From NCBI RefSeq assembly GCF_026013615.1, contig NZ_JAPDPI010000031.1, positions 1-61,766 of the forward strand: a DNA stretch of 61,766 nt. Reading direction: 5' to 3'. Position 1 is the first letter of the stretch, and every line of letters starts with the position of its first letter. This DNA is from Plebeiibacterium marinum (GTDB taxonomy: Bacteria; Bacteroidota; Bacteroidia; Bacteroidales; Marinilabiliaceae). Made by a program: the position numbers and the translations under genes. Of the stretch, positions 56,767 to 61,766 are shown piece by piece. Below the pieces are notes generated by a model. That model was not told the origin of the DNA and searched no databases. It was given only the letters and a program-made list of their open reading frames with translations.

Positions 56767-56909
56767 TGCAAGAAAACTCCTGTTTTATAGTGAACCCCTC
56801 CGCTAACCCCTCGTCCCCTGAAGGGGAAGCCACTCGCACTGTGCGGGATGAGACTCTCCCTTTAGGGAGTTGGAGGGTGCGGGTTGGAATAAAATCGAGT
56901 TTTCTTGCA
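56767..56909. mobile_element. MITE-like element with imperfect terminal inverted repeats
   Basis: TGCAAGAAAACTC (56767-56779) is repeated in inverse at 56897-56909, and the match continues inward as TTTTAT/ATAAAA, giving about 21-base imperfect ends. The 143-bp interior has small palindromes (CCCCTGAAGGGG, CTCCCTTTAGGGAG) and no gene. No target-site duplication was obvious. Confidence 0.55.
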
Positions 56910-56986
56910 AGCATTATTTAGGAAGTTAGAGGATGTAAGGAAGGAAGAAATTGAACCCTTCTTGCCAACACTATATAGCTCAATTA

Positions 56987-57277
56987 TTAGAACTTGAAAT
57001 TAAAATTATTCATCGGCATATTGAATCCCATTATTAAGGTTGATAATGACAAAAGTGCCATTCCCACACCACAAAGAATAATCATAATCCCTATCCATTT
57101 AATTACCCTATGAATACTATTATATCTCTGTTCGTCAATCAAATTATCAGGAATTGGTTTTCGAATAATCATGGAGATAAAAGTTTCAATGTAATCTTTA
57201 ATTAATATCCCTAATAAGATGATCATTATGGATTTTGCCATGCCTGTTAGGAAAGTAAAAAATAAAAATGATTTCAT
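56987..57277 (-). CDS. Small membrane protein, unknown function
   Basis: 96 residues with two clear hydrophobic segments (about 5-27 and 58-85) separated by a charged cytoplasmic-type loop. I do not recognise a family. It follows the zinc-ribbon gene after 17 bases on the same strand, so the two are probably co-transcribed and may work together. No signal peptide cleavage site is evident. Taken as real because of spacing, composition and an ATG preceded by an AT-rich leader; confidence is moderate. Confidence 0.6.
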   Translation of the reverse strand: MKSFLFFTFLTGMAKSIMIILLGILIKDYIETFISMIIRKPIPDNLIDEQRYNSIHRVIKWIGIMIILCGVGMALLSLSTLIMGFNMPMNNFNFKF

Positions 57278-57294
57278 AATTGTTTGTATAGGTG

Positions 57295-57618
57295 TTAATA
57301 TTGTTTAAATTCACTATTATTTATGGGGGCAAAAAATTCTACTTTGCCACACTTGGGGCACACATATAAATCAAATGCCTCGCGGTTTACAAAAGCCTCA
57401 AACAAATTCCCCCAAAAACCAATTCTTGGACCTTCATGAAATTTAAATTCTCCGGAAAATAACATTGGTATCTTACACCTAAGACAGTCAATCTGTTTTT
57501 TATTTTCAGATAAGTCTTTTATATCAATTACTTTTTGCTCTGTTAAACTGTAGTTACAATTCCAGCATAGTTCAAAACCTTCTTCTATTTCTGAATTACA
57601 ATTGGGACAATTTTTCAT
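57295..57618 (-). CDS. Zinc-ribbon protein, unknown function
   Basis: 107 residues with two zinc-binding units. The N-terminal unit has CPNC and CWNC (a classical four-cysteine ribbon, residues 4-20). A second, split unit uses CLRC near residue 45 and CPKC near residue 92, enclosing an aromatic segment. Such proteins are often membrane-associated sensors or adaptors of unknown role. It is the first gene of a two-gene unit with the small membrane protein. Confidence 0.7.
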   Translation of the reverse strand: MKNCPNCNSEIEEGFELCWNCNYSLTEQKVIDIKDLSENKKQIDCLRCKIPMLFSGEFKFHEGPRIGFWGNLFEAFVNREAFDLYVCPKCGKVEFFAPINNSEFKQY

Positions 57619-57893
57619 GGTTATGTTTTTTTGATTTATTGTATTTTATGCATCAATGCCTGCTAATATGATTGTGTATATATTTCAACAACTTCAGCTT
57701 AGAACATAAGTTCTCAATTAAATACAATTATAATCATTAACCCATTCAAAATGAATAAATGAATAACATATATTATTTTAAAATTGATCATTTATGCTAA
57801 AAGTTAAGCTCTACCAATTCTATTAAATGTAAAGGCACAACCGATTTATTTATAGCATAATTCAATTTAATTCTACTTTAAAGTAAAACAAGA

Positions 57894-60800
57894 TCAAGGA
57901 TTTGTTGAGGAAGCCGTTTTTTTAATTTTATCCCGATAATTTGGAATAGCTTCTGTTTTAAACTCTCCGTTTACCACAGTTAATTTATAAGTATTAGGAT
58001 CTGCAAACAATGGAATTGTATTACTTACAGCATTCATGGCACCGTTATACTTATTCAAATTGTTGTCTTTCGCATTTTCCTTTGAGTTGCAAAACAATAC
58101 CAGTGGTGCTTTTATGGCATTATAAAGCGGCGTTACATTATTATATCCATGGTGAGAGGTTTGAACACAATCGCTTTTAAGGGTTTCTGTAGAGTACATG
58201 TTCAGCATATTTGCCTGACCAACACCATCTGTATCTCCTAGCAATACAATTTTCTTTCCATCCATGGTAACTGATAAAATTGTGGAAGTATCGTTAAAAT
58301 TACCAATCGTGTTTTTACCTTTATTATTTACTCCATCTTCATGAGTAAACAGCACATCAAAGTCCACGCCCTGAAGCGAAAACTGTTGGCCTGTATGCAA
58401 CTTTACATATTTGCAATCCGGAAAGTAAGTATTGATGGCTTTTTTCATTACGAAAGTGCCAGCATCATAACCCCCTCTCATGGTATGGTATGATGGGAAA
58501 TTAAACAGTACGCTCTCCACATTCAGCACCTTATGATATTTTTCGAGTAAAGGATAGGTCATATAAACATGGTCGCCATGTGCATGAGAGTAAAACCACC
58601 CACGGATATTAATGGTTGATCCTTCCTCCTGTCCGGTAATTTGATACATAAAATTCATTAAGCCTTTCAGGGCTGCATCGCTACTTTGGCGTTCATGTCC
58701 TGCATCCACTAAAAACAAGCTGTTGTCTTTTAACTTTATAATTAACAATGTACCACAATCAATTTTCCAATAATCGTCTTTGTTGGTTTGGCCTTCGCCA
58801 TGCGTATAATCCAGACTGTACAAATAAAATTCAGTTGTTCCTGAACCTTGTTCCCGGCTATCCAGCTCTGTCAACAAGGTTCTGGTTGAATTATCCTGAA
58901 TAATACGCGCCTGATTTTTACTTAAAGTGTAATACAAATAATACAGATGATCGTTACTTTTAAGGGTATAATACACATTATCATCGGTATTTGTTGCTGA
59001 TACCCTGGTAAGTCCACTTTCCAGAAGAGCATCAATATAGGAAGTAAAAGTTGCCTGACTGGTATTACTAACGACAAGCATTTTTGAGTCTTCCGATGTT
59101 ACGGCTTCCTGATCAACTGCCATTCCCGGACCGGAATTGTAAACCGGACTCACTATCCCATCCGGGTAATTAGATAGTTCAGGAAAAGTTTTATTTACAG
59201 AGAATTTCTCATCGTCATTTTCCTTATTCTGAATTGATTCCTCTGCTCTTAAATTACTTTTAACGACATGAATATCATCCCAACTAGCCAAAGCTCTATA
59301 TGCCCTCACTCCTATCATTCCTTTTGAAAATGAATGATCCTCAGCGTCAAGCTTTGTTTTATTCATATCATCCAGATATACCTTAATCTGTGCGCCAGTA
59401 ACTTCAACTTTAAGATGGTACCATTTACCCTTTTCAATATCTGTAGAAACACTCTTAATCATGTGCCATCTCCCATCCGATTTACCCAGGATGATTTGCT
59501 TGCTTTCGGCACTAATACCTACGTAGTAACCTCTAAAATCATCTGCACCTAAAGACACGTCACTTGCCCTGAACATTAACCCGGCATCACCTGATTCACC
59601 TACCTTTAGCTTAACATCACAGGTAAAATCGCTAAACTGAGTTGAGGGTACTATGGCTTTAGATCCCTGACGCCCTTCTACATCCAACGATTTCAGCATT
59701 TTATCTTGAACCATCCAGCTTCCACTATACTCAACCCATCCATTATGGTCGCCATCATTAAAATCTTCGACAAATTCATCTTTATGCTCCTTCATATTCC
59801 CAAGAACAGGGAAACAGGTAACCCGGATATTTTCAGCACCAAATGGTACCAGTTCAATTTCTTCGGTGGGGTGAGATGATACTATCGGGCTATATGGCGG
59901 GTCACAGGCTGTTAATCCATGTAAAGCCAAATGCCAGTCATCTGCTTTTTTAGCTTTCACCGTAAGCGTTACCGGTGTTGAAGTTTGCAAAAATGGGTTC
60001 TCTGGCATTTCCCTTTTATGCACAGATATAGATTTTTCCACTTTATCAGGATCTATATCTAAAGCATAATTCCAGTTCGATTTGGGCAATACCTGATATT
60101 CTTTAAACCCATTACCATAATCATTTTTTGAAATCCAGCTCTCATCCATTTTTAACGCATAAACCAATGGCCCCCGCTGAATACTAACCGATTGATTCAC
60201 TTCCGGATTGATTTGAACCGACATGGGCAATTCTAATTCTACTACATCCTTGTTTTTCCATTCCCGTGAAATAACATAAAATTCGCCTGCCTTAACTTGC
60301 TTCTGCTTTTTGCCATTTACTTTTACCACCGGCTTTTTACACCAGGCCGGGATTCTCAATTCCAATGGAAAAGAAACTGCCTGCTTTGTGGAAATTGTAA
60401 AGGTCAGCACTTCATCAAAAGGGTAATTTGTAGATTCGGTGATAACCACCTCTGCCCCATCTCCTACCAGGGCTTTTACTTCTCCAGGGCCATAGGCCAT
60501 AGCAGCCAGACCATTATTGTTAGTGGCTGCCCACATATTTTTTACATAATACGGCCATCCCATATGCAAATTAAACCTGCAACAACCGTATCCGGAATAT
60601 GGTCCGGGCATCAATCCATTTCCATATTGCTGCCCGAAACCATGATTCCCATCCACACTTATTACCTGGTTGGCCTGCGTATAATACTGCAAACCTTTAA
60701 AATCTTTGCTAACACCTCCCGGCAAAGCATTAAAAGCCACCATTTCCAGTTGATCGCCTATTGTTGCATCGCCCAGTATCATCTGAACCGTTTCATTAGT

Positions 60801-61679
60801 CTGCATTTGCTCCACAATGCTGCACATCTCCAATCCTGTAAGCGATGACTTTCCTCCCAACATTTCATTACCCGACTGCATTCCCTCTGGTTGACCATGA
60901 TCATGCATCAGGTGTGCTCGTCCCAGGGCAAATGCCTCTTTATCGGCTTGTTTTTTTGATTTTTGATAGTAGATAGCCGGCATTTTCATCCCTTGTGGCA
61001 CGTTTACATTGTGCTTGGGAAAAAATTCCTTGCCAAAATCATTGAAAGAATTGTGCGTTAAGATATTTGTCCAGTCATAAGCCTGCTCTTCGAGCTTATC
61101 TGCCAAAGTCATTAAAAAGCTATCGCCAGTGCGGTTATACAGCCAAAAAACAATTTCAATGTTATCGCCCGATCGTGCTTTACCCCAGTTATCCAACTGT
61201 TGCTCATCAAGATGCTTTAACTGATACTGAAAATATTTTGTAAAAAAAGGCAATACCCTGGCATCCCGGGTGGCTTCATAATAGTCTTTAATGGCATAAA
61301 GCATGGGCATACGAGCCCACCAATCCCTGTTTCCCGGAGGACCGAAAAAGCCGGTTTCATCCTGGCTGTTCAACGACCAGTTGATCCATTTCTCTGCTTT
61401 GCCTATCAAGTCCTTGTTGTGCAAAGTATAAGCCAGGGCAACCAAACCCTTTACATAATATGGCGCACGCTCCCAGCTGTTCCCTGTACCACCAAGCCAA
61501 TCGCAGTCGCCCCCAAGATCTGAAGCACTATTGTACAGACTTTCTGAATATCCGGTTAATCCCTCTTTTTGTAATTGTAATTGTTTTAGCAACCATCCAT
61601 TAGCTTTTACTGATCCTAACGGCAGCGGCGTATATGGAGTTTCAATAAGAGGTTCTTTATTGGTAGAATAATTAGTCAA
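57894..61679 (-). CDS. GH127-like beta-L-arabinofuranosidase fused to a metallo-beta-lactamase-fold domain
   Basis: 1261 residues. GH127-type (alpha/alpha)6 domain about 15-640 with the zinc-cysteine centre of HypBA1-like enzymes: E284 and C286 in LEMC, C366-C367 in GYGCC; E272 in GNEML is a candidate acid/base. A concanavalin-like sugar-binding module follows (about 645-805). The last 290 residues form an MBL fold: HAHGDH (H1032, H1034, D1036, H1037), D1149 in GDTDG and H1176 in TSHHG. The frame begins with TTG at 61679, two codons after an in-frame TAA; no ATG occurs before M124 and no signal peptide is present. It may be a non-standard start or a 5'-damaged gene. Confidence 0.72.
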   Translation of the reverse strand: MTNYSTNKEPLIETPYTPLPLGSVKANGWLLKQLQLQKEGLTGYSESLYNSASDLGGDCDWLGGTGNSWERAPYYVKGLVALAYTLHNKDLIGKAEKWINWSLNSQDETGFFGPPGNRDWWARMPMLYAIKDYYEATRDARVLPFFTKYFQYQLKHLDEQQLDNWGKARSGDNIEIVFWLYNRTGDSFLMTLADKLEEQAYDWTNILTHNSFNDFGKEFFPKHNVNVPQGMKMPAIYYQKSKKQADKEAFALGRAHLMHDHGQPEGMQSGNEMLGGKSSLTGLEMCSIVEQMQTNETVQMILGDATIGDQLEMVAFNALPGGVSKDFKGLQYYTQANQVISVDGNHGFGQQYGNGLMPGPYSGYGCCRFNLHMGWPYYVKNMWAATNNNGLAAMAYGPGEVKALVGDGAEVVITESTNYPFDEVLTFTISTKQAVSFPLELRIPAWCKKPVVKVNGKKQKQVKAGEFYVISREWKNKDVVELELPMSVQINPEVNQSVSIQRGPLVYALKMDESWISKNDYGNGFKEYQVLPKSNWNYALDIDPDKVEKSISVHKREMPENPFLQTSTPVTLTVKAKKADDWHLALHGLTACDPPYSPIVSSHPTEEIELVPFGAENIRVTCFPVLGNMKEHKDEFVEDFNDGDHNGWVEYSGSWMVQDKMLKSLDVEGRQGSKAIVPSTQFSDFTCDVKLKVGESGDAGLMFRASDVSLGADDFRGYYVGISAESKQIILGKSDGRWHMIKSVSTDIEKGKWYHLKVEVTGAQIKVYLDDMNKTKLDAEDHSFSKGMIGVRAYRALASWDDIHVVKSNLRAEESIQNKENDDEKFSVNKTFPELSNYPDGIVSPVYNSGPGMAVDQEAVTSEDSKMLVVSNTSQATFTSYIDALLESGLTRVSATNTDDNVYYTLKSNDHLYYLYYTLSKNQARIIQDNSTRTLLTELDSREQGSGTTEFYLYSLDYTHGEGQTNKDDYWKIDCGTLLIIKLKDNSLFLVDAGHERQSSDAALKGLMNFMYQITGQEEGSTINIRGWFYSHAHGDHVYMTYPLLEKYHKVLNVESVLFNFPSYHTMRGGYDAGTFVMKKAINTYFPDCKYVKLHTGQQFSLQGVDFDVLFTHEDGVNNKGKNTIGNFNDTSTILSVTMDGKKIVLLGDTDGVGQANMLNMYSTETLKSDCVQTSHHGYNNVTPLYNAIKAPLVLFCNSKENAKDNNLNKYNGAMNAVSNTIPLFADPNTYKLTVVNGEFKTEAIPNYRDKIKKTASSTNP

Positions 61680-61766
61680 TCCTTAAAAATGGAATAGATT
61701 GTTGATAACCAGTTAATAAGCTTTTATTCTTAAGTTTATAATTCTGCAAGCAAATGAGTATTTTAG

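Larger units (their letters stand above)
56506..56986. other. Intergenic region with terminator and repeats
   Basis: 481 bases. Contains the terminator at 56569-56609 and a GC-richer block of palindromic text (about 56670-56910) whose right part is a 143-bp inverted-repeat element. An 85-codon frame through this block (56657-56914) is an artefact of the repeat. Confidence 0.65.

Noticed and set aside
56657-56914. 85-codon minus-strand frame
   Set aside because: It lies wholly in palindromic repeat text and in the MITE-like element; frames of this kind arise from dispersed repeats and no domain is seen.

Overview
The window looks like chromosome of an AT-rich member of the Bacteroidota, probably an anaerobe or facultative anaerobe of the Bacteroidales/Marinilabiliales type. 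The evidence is: three secreted enzymes ending in type IX secretion (T9SS) sorting domains; promoters resembling the Bacteroidota -7 element TAnnTTTG with a -33 TTG about 20 bases upstream; few Shine-Dalgarno sequences; and best-recognised families typical of that phylum. The genus is inference. No tRNA, rRNA, CRISPR array or transposase gene was seen.

Region 1 (about 280-13500, + strand) is a lysine catabolic operon. KamA makes beta-lysine, KamD/KamE make 3,5-diaminohexanoate (with KamB/KamC as the putative reactivation system of the B12 enzyme), Kdd oxidises it to 5-amino-3-oxohexanoate, and Kce reacts that with acetyl-CoA to give acetoacetate and 3-aminobutyryl-CoA. There is no kal deaminase; a class III aminotransferase at the head of the operon fits 3-aminobutyryl-CoA aminotransferase (Kat), giving acetoacetyl-CoA. 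A two-subunit CoA-transferase and a thiolase then lead to acetyl-CoA. Two 5-6-5 inverted repeats exactly 30 bp apart bracket the predicted -7 element.

Region 2 (13700-26967) is a minus-strand group divergent from a GntR/UTRA regulator: a 2-oxoacid-dehydrogenase-type E2, E3 and fused alpha-beta E1, then a PHP-domain protein, an SDR with an odd N-terminus, a HAD phosphatase, a SorE-like zinc dehydrogenase, a FSA-type transaldolase and a phosphohexomutase. Two TTGTA-type palindromes each overlap the -33 box of one of the divergent promoters. The substrate is not known to me, and this is the best candidate for an undescribed pathway. Region 3 (27051-35678) is an L-rhamnose operon (rhaT, rhaA, aldolase, kinase, fucO, tandem aldolase-fold protein) with a divergent AraC regulator.

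Region 4 (35883-61679) is a carbohydrate-active enzyme locus without SusC/SusD: a GxGYxYP protein, two GH2 enzymes, an aldose 1-epimerase lipoprotein, an esterase, GH43, GH76, a sialate-type O-acetylesterase, and a GH127-like protein fused to a metallo-beta-lactamase-fold domain. An AT-rich EcoRV-family restriction-modification pair (predicted specificity GATATC) sits between two terminators inside this locus, and a 143-bp MITE-like element lies at 56767-56909. The rhamnose operon next door suggests, but does not prove, that the glycans contain rhamnose.
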